Positions 43,302 through 52,691 are shown, counted from the stretch's first letter. The stretch: 64,000 bases of DNA from Bradyrhizobium diazoefficiens (GCF_016599855.1 NZ_CP067041.1:3286001-3350000); one strand, 5' to 3'. Notes: generated by a model from the letters alone, not told the origin. Program-made: numbers and translations.

Positions 43302-43541
43302 ATGGACGAGCTGAACGGCAAGCTGATCGCGTGTCAGATTCTGATCACGGGGCTGATCGCGCGCGTCGCCAGCGAGCAGCGCGATCCCTTGCGCTTCCTC
43401 ACCGACTTCCGTGACGAGATCAAAGCCGTCGTCAACGGCGTCAACATCGCCGGCATGGATAACACCGATCGGGTGCGCGCGACGGCACAGCGCACCGTTG
43501 ACGAATTGTTCTCGCTGATGAAGCCGCCGAGCAGCGACTGA
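43302..43541 (+). CDS. Hypothetical protein, 79 aa
   Basis: A helical, soluble protein (MDELNGKLIACQILITGLIA, EQRDPLRFLTDFRDEIKAVV, RVRATAQRTVDELFSLM). No domain recognised. GGGAG precedes the ATG. The upstream ICE-like box suggests iron-dependent control together with the receptor gene 240 bases downstream. Its small size and single cysteine do not suggest a metal-storage role by themselves. Confidence 0.75.
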   Translation: MDELNGKLIACQILITGLIARVASEQRDPLRFLTDFRDEIKAVVNGVNIAGMDNTDRVRATAQRTVDELFSLMKPPSSD

Positions 43542-43633
43542 CGGCTGCGCGAGATGATGCGGGAATACAAACGCCGCTGATAGCATCGCAAGGACCAACA
43601 TCAGCTCCAGGTTGGAACGCTCACAAGCGCGAG

Positions 43634-43673
43634 TTTAGAACGGTTTCAAACTCGAATTTAGAATCGTTTCGAT
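43634..43673 (+). promoter_or_regulatory. Two tandem ICE-like iron boxes before the TonB receptor
   Basis: TTTAGAA-CGG-TTTCAAA at 43634-43650 and TTTAGAA-TCG-TTTCGAT at 43657-43673, start to start 23 bases. Left half-sites are perfect copies of the Irr element TTTAGAA; right halves are degenerate. The first sits inside a wider dyad GAGTTT ... AAACTC (43631-43653). Confidence 0.65.
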
Positions 43674-43781
43674 CTGGACAGATTCAAGGTTGCTCTTGGC
43701 GGGACTGCGTTGACCCTCTGTGCCCCGCTCGATACGACCGGTGTGTCGCATCGTCACCATGCGGCACATTGCAGAAGTGGA

Positions 43782-46352
43782 ATGGGGCGTCAGATGGGCA
43801 TGGCGAGGGCTCCGCAGTCGTTGCGTTCGACCGCGGCACGGCAAGCATTGGGCAGCAATTTCGATATTGCGGCCGGCAAGACTGTTTCCACTGTTGCAAG
43901 CTTGATTGCGGCGGCGTCCGTCTCAGGCGGCGCGCAGGCACAGCAGACAAATCTGCCTCCGGTGAACGTCGACGCGCCGAAGGAGCGGCCGCGCTCGACC
44001 GCGGCGAAACCGACGCCCGATCAGGTCCGCGCCCGCAACGCGCTGCGCCGCGCAGCGCAGCGTCAGCAGGCTGCAACGGCCCCGGTCGTTGATGTCGTTG
44101 GTCCAGCGCCCGACCGCAATCCCTATGCGGATCCGGCGGCGTCCTACAAGGTCGATCACGTCCAGGCTGGCGGCAAGTTTCCAGAGAAGCTGGTCGACAC
44201 GCCGCGATCGGTGACGGTGCTGTCGAAAGAGGTGCTGGAAGACAAGGGCGCCACGTCGTTGAAGCAGGCGATCCTGAGCACCGCGGGCGTCACGCTCGGC
44301 ACCGGCGAGGGCGGCAATGCCTTCGGTGATCGCTTCTTCATTCGCGGCTTCGACGCACGGAACGACATCTTCATCGATGGCGTCCGGGATGCCGGCGTCA
44401 GCGTCCGCGAGAACTTCTTCACCGAGCAGGTCGAGATCCTGAGCGGCCCGGCCTCGTCTTTCGCCGGCCGCGGCACGGCGGGTGGCGCGATTAACATCGT
44501 CACCAAGCAGGCTGCGACGGAGAACAGCTTCTACAACATGGACACAACGTTTGGCACCGACCAGACCAAGCGTGTCACGCTCGACGTCAACCAGGTGATC
44601 AACCCGTCGCTCGCCGTTCGTGCCGGCGGCCTGTTCCAGGATGCCGATGTCGCAGGGCGAGCTCGGGTCAAGGACAATCGCGATGGCGCCTTCGTCGCCA
44701 CAAGCTGGAAGCCGACCGATGCGATCAAGATCACCGGCAATTACATCCACACCGAGCTGACGGGCATTCCCGACTTTGGCGTGCCGTACTATCGGCCGAG
44801 CACGTCGTCGACCGCTGGAGGTCCTTTCCCGGACTTCGGTGTCAACCGAACTAATTTCTACGGCTTCGTCAACCGCGACTTCTACAGGACCGGCCAGGAC
44901 ATCGGCACGATCAATGCGGAAGTCCAGGTCACACCCGATCTGTTGCTCACCAACAAGATCCGGGAATCGCACTCGACTCAGAACTACATCGGCACACTGC
45001 CGGAATCGCCGACGCTGGCCCCTGGGGCTCCGTTCACCGCTTATGCGGTGAGCGCAAACCCGCAGAGCCGCTACCAGGCCACGGACGTGTTCGCCAATCA
45101 GACCGAGGCGACCTACAAGTTTGTCGATTATGCCGGCTTCAGGCACACATTGCTCGCAGGCATCGAATACGACAAAGAGCGATCGTCGATTGATAGTTAC
45201 ACCGGGCTTGGCTCCGAGATCACGACGGGGACCACGCCTTTCACGGGTTCGGGATCGACGTCCGGCGTCAGCGTGTTTTATCCGCAAGCCACCGACAATC
45301 CGTTCCCGATACCGGGAGGCCTCACGGGCAGGCCGACCAAGATCGGAATTGAGACCGTCAGTGGCTACGTGACGGACAGCGCGAACTATCGCGACGTTCT
45401 CATCCTCAACGGTGGCTTCCGTTATGACGATTACAGCATCAAGACGTCGGCTTTCACGGCGGCTGGTGCCTTCGGCCAGCAGTCGGCGGAGTTCCTGGTT
45501 CCGGATTTCAACCTCGGCCTTACGCTGAAGCCGCTGCCCAACGGCAGCGTCTATGTGGCCTACGCGACCTCCGCGAACCCGGTGGGCGCCGAGTTCGACG
45601 GTACCAGCACCGCCTATGGCGGCATCAACCCGAATCTTGCCGGTGGCAACAACCAGATCTTCGGGCCCGAGAAAAACAAGGCGATCGAGCTCGGCACCAA
45701 GTGGGAGTTGTTCGACCGCCATCTGCTTCTGACCGCCGCACTGTTCCAGACGACCAAGGAAAACGCGCGTGAGGCGCAGAACGTCGGCAGTGCGGCCACC
45801 GCTGCGCCGCTTGGCTGCACCTATGCTCCCGTGGCTCCGGCAACCACCGTCTCCTGCATCACTGCCGGCGCTTCGTATCGCGTCCGCGGCATCGATCTCG
45901 GCATCGGCGGTAAGATCACGGACAAGTGGAGCGTGTTCGGCGGCCTCGTGCTGATGCAGTCGGAGGTGACGAAGTCGCTGGCTCCGCCGGCCAACACCAC
46001 GCTTTATGCGTCGAATGTCGGGCGTCCGCTCGCCAACATCGCGCACCAGTCGTTCAGCCTGCTCACGAAGTATCAGCTCACCGACGTATGGGAGCTTGGC
46101 GGCCAGGCGGTGTACCGCTCGCAGATATACGGTGGCACCTTGCTCGCGGCGAACCAGGGCACTTCGATCCCTGGCTATTGGCGCTTCGATGCCTTCGCCG
46201 AGGCGAAGATCAACAAGAACTGGCAGGTCAAGCTGTTCGTCAACAACATCTTCGACAAGCGCTACTACGACGCGCTTTACCAGAGCGCGACGCCGTTCGT
46301 ACTGGAGGCGCCGGGGCGCGCCGCCTATCTGGTTCTGTCCGCACGCTACTGA
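43782..46352 (+). CDS. TonB-dependent siderophore receptor
   Basis: An outer-membrane gated barrel of about 856 residues. After a long signal/linker region (cleavage near GAQAQQ, then Pro/Arg/Gln-rich to about residue 130) comes the plug: LVDTPRSVTVLSKEVLEDKG, RFFIRGFDARNDIFIDGVRD and GPASSFAGRGTAGGAINIVTKQA. The barrel ends in SARY with terminal aromatic residue. Ferrichrome/catecholate-type receptors look like this; ligand not determinable. Start could also be 43710, 43794 or 43800. Its energiser genes follow directly, and iron boxes precede it. Confidence 0.93.
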   Translation: MGRQMGMARAPQSLRSTAARQALGSNFDIAAGKTVSTVASLIAAASVSGGAQAQQTNLPPVNVDAPKERPRSTAAKPTPDQVRARNALRRAAQRQQAATAPVVDVVGPAPDRNPYADPAASYKVDHVQAGGKFPEKLVDTPRSVTVLSKEVLEDKGATSLKQAILSTAGVTLGTGEGGNAFGDRFFIRGFDARNDIFIDGVRDAGVSVRENFFTEQVEILSGPASSFAGRGTAGGAINIVTKQAATENSFYNMDTTFGTDQTKRVTLDVNQVINPSLAVRAGGLFQDADVAGRARVKDNRDGAFVATSWKPTDAIKITGNYIHTELTGIPDFGVPYYRPSTSSTAGGPFPDFGVNRTNFYGFVNRDFYRTGQDIGTINAEVQVTPDLLLTNKIRESHSTQNYIGTLPESPTLAPGAPFTAYAVSANPQSRYQATDVFANQTEATYKFVDYAGFRHTLLAGIEYDKERSSIDSYTGLGSEITTGTTPFTGSGSTSGVSVFYPQATDNPFPIPGGLTGRPTKIGIETVSGYVTDSANYRDVLILNGGFRYDDYSIKTSAFTAAGAFGQQSAEFLVPDFNLGLTLKPLPNGSVYVAYATSANPVGAEFDGTSTAYGGINPNLAGGNNQIFGPEKNKAIELGTKWELFDRHLLLTAALFQTTKENAREAQNVGSAATAAPLGCTYAPVAPATTVSCITAGASYRVRGIDLGIGGKITDKWSVFGGLVLMQSEVTKSLAPPANTTLYASNVGRPLANIAHQSFSLLTKYQLTDVWELGGQAVYRSQIYGGTLLAANQGTSIPGYWRFDAFAEAKINKNWQVKLFVNNIFDKRYYDALYQSATPFVLEAPGRAAYLVLSARY

Positions 46353-46372
46353 TCGAGTAACGACGAGGTCCC

Positions 46373-47062
46373 ATGCTGACATGCATAGAAGGCGTCCTGA
46401 GCAAGGATGATGTGGCGGAGTTTCGCCGCACCATGGACGCCGCCGAATGGGAAGACGGCCGTTCCACCGCGGGCGCGCAGTCGGCAATGGTCAAGCGCAA
46501 CGAACAGTTGCCGCCGGACAGCGAGGTCGCGCGCAAGCTCGGCCACCGCATCATCTCGGCGTTGACGGCGAATCCGCGATTCCTGGCGGCGGCAATTCCG
46601 CTGCAGATCTTTCCGCCGCTGTTCAATCGTTATGCGGCGGATAGCGGCCACCATTTCGGCCTGCACGTCGACAATGCGATCCGCGGCGACCGCCTGACCG
46701 GCCTTCGCATCCGCACGGATCTTTCCGTCACGCTGTTCCTCAGCGAGCCCGAGGATTACGACGGTGGCGAACTTGTGATCGAGGACACCTACGGCTCGCA
46801 CGAAGTCAAGTTGCCGGCCGGGGACTGCGTGCTCTATCCCTCGACCAGCCTGCATCTGGTCACGCCGGTGACAAGGGGGGCGCGGGTTGCGTCTTTCTTC
46901 TGGCTCCAGAGCATGATACGGGATGATCAAGCCCGCAGCATGATCTTTGACCTCGACACCGCCATTCAGGGGCTGGTGGCCCGCCTCGGGCGTGACGATC
47001 CCGAAACGGTCAAATTGACGGGTATCTATCACAACCTCATTCGCACCTGGGCGGAAGTATGA
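46373..47062 (+). CDS. PKHD-type Fe(II)/2-oxoglutarate hydroxylase (PiuC/YbiX-like)
   Basis: A 229-residue dioxygenase. [13 protein letters not shown] gives the HxD iron ligands, [23 protein letters not shown] gives the distal His and the 2-oxoglutarate Arg. PiuC-type enzymes are linked to TonB receptors and iron starvation. It starts 20 bases after the receptor stop and overlaps the exbB start by 4 bases, so it belongs to the uptake operon. May modify a siderophore or the receptor, which is not established. Confidence 0.92.
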   Translation: MLTCIEGVLSKDDVAEFRRTMDAAEWEDGRSTAGAQSAMVKRNEQLPPDSEVARKLGHRIISALTANPRFLAAAIPLQIFPPLFNRYAADSGHHFGLHVDNAIRGDRLTGLRIRTDLSVTLFLSEPEDYDGGELVIEDTYGSHEVKLPAGDCVLYPSTSLHLVTPVTRGARVASFFWLQSMIRDDQARSMIFDLDTAIQGLVARLGRDDPETVKLTGIYHNLIRTWAEV

Positions 47063-48072
47063 AGATCACGTCTTTCCAGGCAAGCCTCGCTGCAGCCGCG
47101 CTGCTCATGGCCGCCTGGCTCGCAGTCCCCGTTTCTGCCCAGACACAAACCCAGCCGGCATCGCCGGCCCGGCCTGTTGCGGCGCCGGCACCTGTCGCGG
47201 CTCCGGCTGCTCCCGCAGCCGCGGCCCAGCCAAGCGCAATTGCCGCACCTGCGCCATGGGCTGCGGCGCCTGCGGCTGCTGCCCCCGTAGCAGCGACGTC
47301 CACCGCGTCCTCAACCGATGCTGCCGTGGTCCCGGCACCCGGGGCGGGCGGTGCCGCGCCGAAGGCTGGCATCGCCCCGGCCATGAAGGAATTGTCGCCG
47401 TGGGTGATGTTCATGTCGGCGGACATCATCGTGAAGGCGGTGATGATCGGGCTTGCCTTTGCCTCGCTCGTGACCTGGACGGTCTTCATCGCGAAGTCGA
47501 TCGAGCTGTCGGTCGCCTCCGCCAAGCTTCGTTCGGCGTTGAAGAAGGTCGCGGACGTACGCTCGCTCGCGGAAGCCCAGATGGCGCTCGGCACCAAGGA
47601 GGGCATCCTGCCGTCCTTCCTGACGGCAGCGCTGCGCGAGGCGCGAATGTCGGCCGGCCTGTCCAGCGATAGCGGCGTCAAGGAGCGTGCGGCGTCGAGC
47701 TTTTCGGAGATCGTGCGCGCGGAAGCACGACGTATCCGCATCGGCATGGGTGTGCTCGCGACCATCGGCTCGACCTCGCCCTTCGTCGGCCTGTTCGGCA
47801 CCGTGTGGGGCATCATGAACAGCTTCATCGGTATCTCGAAGTCGCAGACGACGAACCTTGCAGTCGTCGCCCCCGGCATCGCCGAGGCGCTGCTTGCTAC
47901 CGCCATCGGTCTCGTGGCCGCCATTCCTGCCGTCATCGTCTACAATCACTTCTCGCGCGTCACGAAGGGCTATCTCGAGCTCGTCAGCCGCGCCTCGGGG
48001 GCCGCGGCCCGGCTGTTGTCGCGCGATCTCGACCGCAGCCACGGCGGCGCGCATTCGCGCGCGGCGGAGTAG
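47059..48072 (+). CDS. exbB: TonB-system energiser ExbB
   Basis: A 337-residue inner-membrane proton-channel subunit. Signal-like N terminus, then a 75-residue Ala/Pro-rich periplasmic segment (residues 30-105), then the ExbB/TolQ domain with [61 protein letters not shown] and [14 protein letters not shown]. The long Ala/Pro arm is common in rhizobial ExbB. Overlaps the hydroxylase stop by 4 bases. Confidence 0.95.
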   Translation: MKITSFQASLAAAALLMAAWLAVPVSAQTQTQPASPARPVAAPAPVAAPAAPAAAAQPSAIAAPAPWAAAPAAAAPVAATSTASSTDAAVVPAPGAGGAAPKAGIAPAMKELSPWVMFMSADIIVKAVMIGLAFASLVTWTVFIAKSIELSVASAKLRSALKKVADVRSLAEAQMALGTKEGILPSFLTAALREARMSAGLSSDSGVKERAASSFSEIVRAEARRIRIGMGVLATIGSTSPFVGLFGTVWGIMNSFIGISKSQTTNLAVVAPGIAEALLATAIGLVAAIPAVIVYNHFSRVTKGYLELVSRASGAAARLLSRDLDRSHGGAHSRAAE

Positions 48073-48075
48073 GCC

Positions 48076-48537
48076 ATGGCGGTTTCGCTCACAGACAACG
48101 ATGACGACGACGATTTCTCGGAAACGCACGACATCAACGTCACGCCGTTCATCGACGTCATCCTGGTGCTGCTGATCATCTTCATGGTCGCGGCACCGCT
48201 GTCGACCGTCGATCTGCCGATCGACCTGCCGACCTCGAGCGCGACGCCGCAGAAGAAGCCGGACAAGCCGACCTATGTCAGCATCAAGCCCGATCTGACG
48301 CTCGCGATCGGCGAGGACTCGGTCAAGCGGACCGACCTGGTCAGCTCGCTCGATGGGATCGCCGACATGAGCAAGGACAAATACGTGTTCCTGCGCGCCG
48401 ACAAGGCGGTGCCCTATGGCGAGTTGATGGGCGTCATGGAAATCCTCCGTGCCGGCGGCTATTCTCGGATCAAGCTGGTGGCGCTCGAAGCACCTCCTGC
48501 GGCGGCCGGGCCGGCGCAAGGGCCGGTCCAACCCTGA
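48076..48537 (+). CDS. exbD: TonB-system energiser ExbD
   Basis: A 153-residue proton-relay partner of ExbB. Cytosolic start with acidic run DNDDDDDFSE, DINVTPFIDVILVLLIIFMVAAP with the essential membrane Asp, and periplasmic ADKAVPYGELMGVMEILRAGG. Starts 3 bases after exbB, clearly co-translated. Confidence 0.96.
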   Translation: MAVSLTDNDDDDDFSETHDINVTPFIDVILVLLIIFMVAAPLSTVDLPIDLPTSSATPQKKPDKPTYVSIKPDLTLAIGEDSVKRTDLVSSLDGIADMSKDKYVFLRADKAVPYGELMGVMEILRAGGYSRIKLVALEAPPAAAGPAQGPVQP

Positions 48538-48549
48538 CGGCGGCGGGCG

Positions 48550-49341
48550 ATGTCCGATCCTTTAATCGACGCGAGACCATCCCGGCGGCTCTGGATTCTG
48601 GCCGCTATTGCGGCGATTGGCCTGCATGTTGGCGGGGCTGCGCTGGCGCTCGCCAACCTTCGTGCTGATGACGGTGACGAAGGCCTGGGAGCCAACGGTG
48701 CGGAATACGCCGTCGAAATGACCTCGCCAAAGCTCCCCGAGACGGATCTGCCGCCGGGACCGGACAGCGAAGCTTCGCAATTCCAGCCGCAGCAGATGCA
48801 GCAGCAGGCCGAGGTGGAAGAGACCGATCTGCCGAAGGATCAGCCTCAGGAGGCCGAGGATCCGGATCGGCTCGTGACCGAGAACGACTCCAAGATGCCG
48901 GTCGAGGACACCACGAAGGTGGCCAAGGTCGAAACCCAGGCGGTTGAGGAGATGCCGAACGCACAGGAATCTGCAAGGCAGGCGTTGGACGAGAACGCGC
49001 GCGAAGACGAGAAGGCGGCCGCCCCCCATCAGGGCATCGGCAAGGACATTCGCAAGTTGACTGCCGAATGGGGCAAGCGGATCAGCGCCTATTTCGAGCT
49101 GCACAAGCGCTATCCCAAGGACAAGAGCAAGACGACGACGGTGAAGCTCAGCCTGATCCTGAACCGCCGCGGCAATGTCGTGTCCGTCGACGTGGCGGAG
49201 TCCTCGGGCGATCCGGCCTTCGACAAAGAGGCCGTATCAATGGTGCGCCGCTCGGATCCCGTGCCGGCGCCCCCCGCCGAACTCACGGACGATCAGTTCG
49301 CCTTCAGCCTGCCGGTGAATTTTAAGAACCCGTCGAGATAG
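48550..49341 (+). CDS. tonB: TonB energy-transducing protein
   Basis: A 263-residue protein: N-terminal anchor RLWILAAIAAIGLHVGGAALAL, long Glu/Gln/Pro-rich periplasmic stretch (residues 50-150), and a C-terminal TonB domain with ISAYFELHKRYPKDKS, VSVDVAESSGDPAFDKEAVSMVRR and PVPAPP. It carries the proton-motive force from ExbBD to the receptor. Last gene of the iron operon. Confidence 0.95.
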   Translation: MSDPLIDARPSRRLWILAAIAAIGLHVGGAALALANLRADDGDEGLGANGAEYAVEMTSPKLPETDLPPGPDSEASQFQPQQMQQQAEVEETDLPKDQPQEAEDPDRLVTENDSKMPVEDTTKVAKVETQAVEEMPNAQESARQALDENAREDEKAAAPHQGIGKDIRKLTAEWGKRISAYFELHKRYPKDKSKTTTVKLSLILNRRGNVVSVDVAESSGDPAFDKEAVSMVRRSDPVPAPPAELTDDQFAFSLPVNFKNPSR

Positions 49342-49354
49342 CGACGTGGGCGTG

Positions 49355-49855
49355 TCAGCGCCAGTAGAACTTGATCGAGACGTAGACCACGATGAGGCAG
49401 ACGAAGATCAGCGCCACCGGGAGAGGGCGGTTCTGGGTTCCACCGAACGCCGCCGCTCCGAATATGCCGGTCTTCTTCGGCTTGGGCGCCGGGCGGCGGA
49501 AGGCGGTAACATTGTCCGCCGCCGGCTTAGCCGGCCGCGGGCGCACATCGGGCGGGTTCCCGGCGCCGCCCATTTCCAGATAGTAGGATTTGTAGATCTC
49601 GGCGATCGTGGCCTCGGTCGCCTCACCCTCGCTCATCCGCTCCAGCAGCTTTTTGTAGCCGTCGAGGAAGCCCTGTGCGTCCGCAGGCAGCGCCGACAAC
49701 CCATTCAGCTTGGCCATCATCTTCCAGGTGGCGAAATCGGCGCGGGCACGGGTGTCGGCGCGTCGCGCGATCAGCATATCGGCAGCTTTGACCAAGTTGG
49801 CCTCTAGCCCTTCGGCTTTGTCTTCAAGTGCAGGATCTTCAAATGGAAACTTCAA
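49355..49855 (-). CDS. Hypothetical protein with C-terminal membrane helix
   Basis: A 166-residue protein: helical N-terminal half (DKAEGLEANLVKAADMLIARR), charged linker with several Lys-Pro pairs, and a single C-terminal helix PVALIFVCLIVVYVSIKFYW. Begins with TTG directly after the TAG of the M50 protease gene (zero spacing), so it is likely translated by reinitiation. No family recognised. Converges with tonB, 13 bases apart. Confidence 0.72.
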   Translation of the reverse strand: MKFPFEDPALEDKAEGLEANLVKAADMLIARRADTRARADFATWKMMAKLNGLSALPADAQGFLDGYKKLLERMSEGEATEATIAEIYKSYYLEMGGAGNPPDVRPRPAKPAADNVTAFRRPAPKPKKTGIFGAAAFGGTQNRPLPVALIFVCLIVVYVSIKFYWR

Positions 49856-50536
49856 CTAGGCATTGCCGGTCAGCAAGAGAACAGTTTGAATCACATAACC
49901 GGTCAACGTTCGCAGTATTGCTGAAATAACATCAAGATTTAGACCGAACTGGGAACCTGCCAGCGGCAGCAGGATCAGCAGCCCGATGAGGATCAGCATG
50001 CCGAACGGCTCGAGCCGCGACAGGGGCAGGGCGAGCGGCCGGGGCAATAGCCCCACCGCGACCCGCCCGCCGTCGAGCGGCGGGATCGGCATCATGTTGA
50101 AAACCGCCAGCACGGCGTTGATCAGCAGCGCATTCTTGAGGTTATCGAAAATCCATTGCGCCGAACCCGCTGGCGCCCAAGGCAGGGCGTGGAGGCCGAG
50201 GCCTGCGACCAGCGCCAGCACGATGTTGGTGATGGGACCGGCCAGGGCGACCCACACCATGTCCAGCTTCGGATTGTTGAGCTTGCGAAAATTCACCGGC
50301 ACCGGCTTGGCATAGCCGAACAGGAACGGCGAATGTGCAAACAGCAGCATCGCCGGCAGGATCAGGGTGCCGAACGGGTCGATGTGCTTGAGCGGATTGA
50401 AGCTGACCCGACCGAGCTGCCAGGCCGTGTCGTCGCCGAGACGGTGCGCCACGAAGCCGTGCGCGGCCTCGTGGAAGGTGATGGCGAGCACCAGCGGCAG
50501 CACCCAGACGGAGAGATCATAGTAGGAAATGTTCAC
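49856..50536 (-). CDS. M50 family site-2-type metalloprotease
   Basis: About 226 residues, four to six membrane helices. Zinc motif HEAAH near residue 24 (TFHEAAHGFVAHRLGD) and the third ligand Asp in MMPIPPLDGGRV are the M50 signature; FNPLKHIDPFGTLILPAML is typical of the short bacterial branch with unknown substrates. Start taken as GTG 50536, giving VNISYYDLS; the frame stays open to 50617. Linked to the small membrane protein downstream. Confidence 0.88.
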   Translation of the reverse strand: MNISYYDLSVWVLPLVLAITFHEAAHGFVAHRLGDDTAWQLGRVSFNPLKHIDPFGTLILPAMLLFAHSPFLFGYAKPVPVNFRKLNNPKLDMVWVALAGPITNIVLALVAGLGLHALPWAPAGSAQWIFDNLKNALLINAVLAVFNMMPIPPLDGGRVAVGLLPRPLALPLSRLEPFGMLILIGLLILLPLAGSQFGLNLDVISAILRTLTGYVIQTVLLLTGNA

Positions 50537-50659
50537 GTCGCGTCTGTCCCGATTTTGCCCGTCGCCTTGCAAACGACCTGGCCAGACCGGCGGCGCAGCA
50601 ACGCTCCAGCTCAACATAAGGTGGGCGGCCCCGAAATGCCACGCTGCAAATGATCGCCG

Positions 50660-51052
50660 TCAGGCCGGGATCGTCGTCTCGTATTGCGTGAGGCCGTCGT
50701 CGAGCTTCAGCCAGGCGAGCTTTTCCGAGACCCAGATGTGCTCGGTCGGCGCGAAGGCGTTTCGGTCGTCGAAGGTCGCGACCGCCACGCCGGCCAGCGT
50801 GCCGTTGCGGCGCCATGCGAACAGCCGCGTGCCGCAGGTCTTACAGAACACGCGGTCGATATTCTCCGACGACGCATAGCGGCCGGTATCACCCTCGACG
50901 GTCAGCGCTTTCTGGTCGAACTGGGCGCGGGCGAAATAGGGCGAGCCCATCGCCTTCTGGCAGATGCGGCAGTGACAGATGCGCACGTTCAGCGGCTCGC
51001 CCTCTGCCTTGAACCGTACGGCGCCACACAGGCATCCACCTTGCCGGATCAT
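50660..51052 (-). CDS. GFA family zinc protein
   Basis: A 130-residue protein of the glutathione-dependent formaldehyde-activating (GFA) family. CLCGAVRF, ICHCRICQKAMGSPY and FCKTCGTRLF carry the zinc cysteines (two plus two plus two pattern). Many such proteins have unknown roles. ATG 51052 has GAGGG overlapping the end of the SDR gene, 7 bases downstream, so it belongs to the sugar operon by position. Confidence 0.85.
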   Translation of the reverse strand: MIRQGGCLCGAVRFKAEGEPLNVRICHCRICQKAMGSPYFARAQFDQKALTVEGDTGRYASSENIDRVFCKTCGTRLFAWRRNGTLAGVAVATFDDRNAFAPTEHIWVSEKLAWLKLDDGLTQYETTIPA

Positions 51053-51059
51053 CGTGCCC

Positions 51060-51806
51060 TCAATAGGTTGCGCGTCCACCAGAGATATCGAACACCGCGC
51101 CGGTCGAGAAGGCACAATCTTCGGATGCAAGCCAGCTCACCATTGCGGCGAGCTCTTCCACCAGCACGAAGCGGCCCTTGGGGATTTTCGACAGCATGAA
51201 ATCGATATGCTGCTGTGTCATCTGGTCGAATATCGCAGTTTTTGCCGCCGCCGGCGTTACCGCATTCACGAGAATGTCGTGCGCGGCCAATTCCTTGCCG
51301 AGCGACTTGGTCAGCGCGATCAGACCGGCCTTGGAGGCCGAGTAGTGCGCAGCATTCGGATTGCCTTCTTTGCCGGCGATCGAGGCGATGTTCACGATGC
51401 GCCCATATTTCTGCTTGAGCATCGAAGGCACGATCGCCTTGCAGACGATGAAGGGGCCGTCGAGGTTGATGTGCAGGACCTTGCGCCATTCCTCCAGGTC
51501 AGTCTCCCAGACCGGCTTGTTGACACCGGCGATGCCGGCATTGTTGATGAGGATGTCGATCTTGCCGAACGCGGCCAAGGTCGCATCGCGCGCCTGCTCG
51601 ACGCCTGAGGTGTCGGTGACGTCGACCTTGAAGACACGGACGCTGTCGCCGATCTCTTTTGCGGTCTTCTCAGCCAGCTCGGCATCGAAATCCCAGATCG
51701 CGACCTTGGCACCGGAGGCGACAAACCGCTCGGTGATGGCGCGGCCAAAGCCCTGCGCTCCGCCGGTGACAACAGCGACGCGGCCGTCGAGGTCGATCTT
51801 GTTCAT
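51060..51806 (-). CDS. Short-chain dehydrogenase/reductase (1)
   Basis: A 248-residue SDR. Cofactor loop VVTGGAQGFGRAI, NNAG, active-site IASIAGKEGNPNAAHYSASKAG (Ser, Tyr, Lys triad) and the C-terminal SGGRATY. Lies 19 bases after the first SDR. Probably oxidises a sugar or sugar lactone; related enzymes act on galactose, arabinose and 2-keto-3-deoxy-fuconate. ATG 51806 chosen; a longer frame to 51932 overlaps the other SDR. Confidence 0.9.
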   Translation of the reverse strand: MNKIDLDGRVAVVTGGAQGFGRAITERFVASGAKVAIWDFDAELAEKTAKEIGDSVRVFKVDVTDTSGVEQARDATLAAFGKIDILINNAGIAGVNKPVWETDLEEWRKVLHINLDGPFIVCKAIVPSMLKQKYGRIVNIASIAGKEGNPNAAHYSASKAGLIALTKSLGKELAAHDILVNAVTPAAAKTAIFDQMTQQHIDFMLSKIPKGRFVLVEELAAMVSWLASEDCAFSTGAVFDISGGRATY

Positions 51807-51825
51807 GGGACCTGATCCCGGGGCG

Positions 51826-52557
51826 TCAGAGCATGTAGCCGCCGTCGACGACGAGGTCGACGCCGGTGGTGAAGGCGCTCTCGTCGCTGCCGAGATAGAC
51901 CGCCATGGACGCGATTTCGTCGGCGGTGCCAAGCCGGCCCATCTTCTGGCGGGAGATGAACATCTCCTTGCCCTGAGGCCCTTGCGCGGCGGCCCGGTCG
52001 AGCATCGAGGGCGTCTCGACGGTGCCGGGGCAGATCGAGTTGCAGCGAATGCCCTTGGTGATGAAGTCGAGCGCGACCGCGCGGGTCAGCAACGACACGG
52101 CAGCCTTCGAGGAACTGTAGACATAACGATTGGCCGGCGGCCGCAGCGCCGCGCAGGACGAGATGTTGACGATGCTGCCACCGCCGCCCGCGAGCATCTC
52201 GGGCAGGAACGCCCTGATGGTCCGGTGCATCGACTTGACGTTGAGGTCGAACGAGAAGTCAAAATCCTCTTCCGAGCATTCCAGGATGGTGCCGTGATGC
52301 ACGAAGCCGGCCGCGTTGAGCAGGACGTCGATCTTGCCGATCCGCTTGGCAAAAGCGTTGACGTCGGCGGTGTTGCGCACGTCGAGTTTTGCGGTCTCGG
52401 CGATGCCTTCCTTGGAAAGGCCCGCGATGCCGGCCTCGTTGATGTCGGTGGCGATGACGGTTGCGCCTTCACGCGCGAATGCGATGGCGCATGCGCGCCC
52501 AATGCCTGCCGCTGCAGCCGTGATGACGGCGCGCTTTCCCTTGAGGCGGTCTGCCAT
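51826..52557 (-). CDS. Short-chain dehydrogenase/reductase (2)
   Basis: A 243-residue SDR: ITAAAAGIGRACAIAFAREG (cofactor loop variant AAAAGIG), NAAGFVHHG, NISSCAALRPPANRYVYSSSKAAV (catalytic Ser, Tyr, Lys) and VDGGYML. Resembles 2-keto-3-deoxy-L-fuconate dehydrogenases. First of the pair after the dehydratase, from which it is separated by a palindromic repeat. Confidence 0.9.
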   Translation of the reverse strand: MADRLKGKRAVITAAAAGIGRACAIAFAREGATVIATDINEAGIAGLSKEGIAETAKLDVRNTADVNAFAKRIGKIDVLLNAAGFVHHGTILECSEEDFDFSFDLNVKSMHRTIRAFLPEMLAGGGGSIVNISSCAALRPPANRYVYSSSKAAVSLLTRAVALDFITKGIRCNSICPGTVETPSMLDRAAAQGPQGKEMFISRQKMGRLGTADEIASMAVYLGSDESAFTTGVDLVVDGGYML

Positions 52558-52579
52558 GTTGTTTTTCTCCTTTTGAATT

Positions 52580-52686
52580 CGTCATTCCGGGGCGCGCCTC
52601 TTGGCGCGAGCCCGGAATCCATTGTGCGACGGGTTCTGTGGCCTGATGGATTCCGGGCTCGCGACTTCGTCACGCCCCGGAATGAC
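52580..52686. repeat. Dispersed palindromic intergenic repeat, copy 2
   Basis: GTCATTCCGGGGCG (52581-52594) and CGCCCCGGAATGAC (52673-52686) are perfect inverted ends; inside, GCGAGCCCGGAATCCAT and ATGGATTCCGGGCTCGC form perfect 17-bp arms. Same family as 23675-23807. It can form a long hairpin between two same-strand sugar genes. Confidence 0.9.
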
Positions 52687-52691
52687 AGCTG

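Noticed and set aside
43923..46487. 854-codon minus-strand open frame opposite the TonB receptor
   Set aside because: The receptor has plug and barrel motifs on the plus strand; the antisense frame has none.
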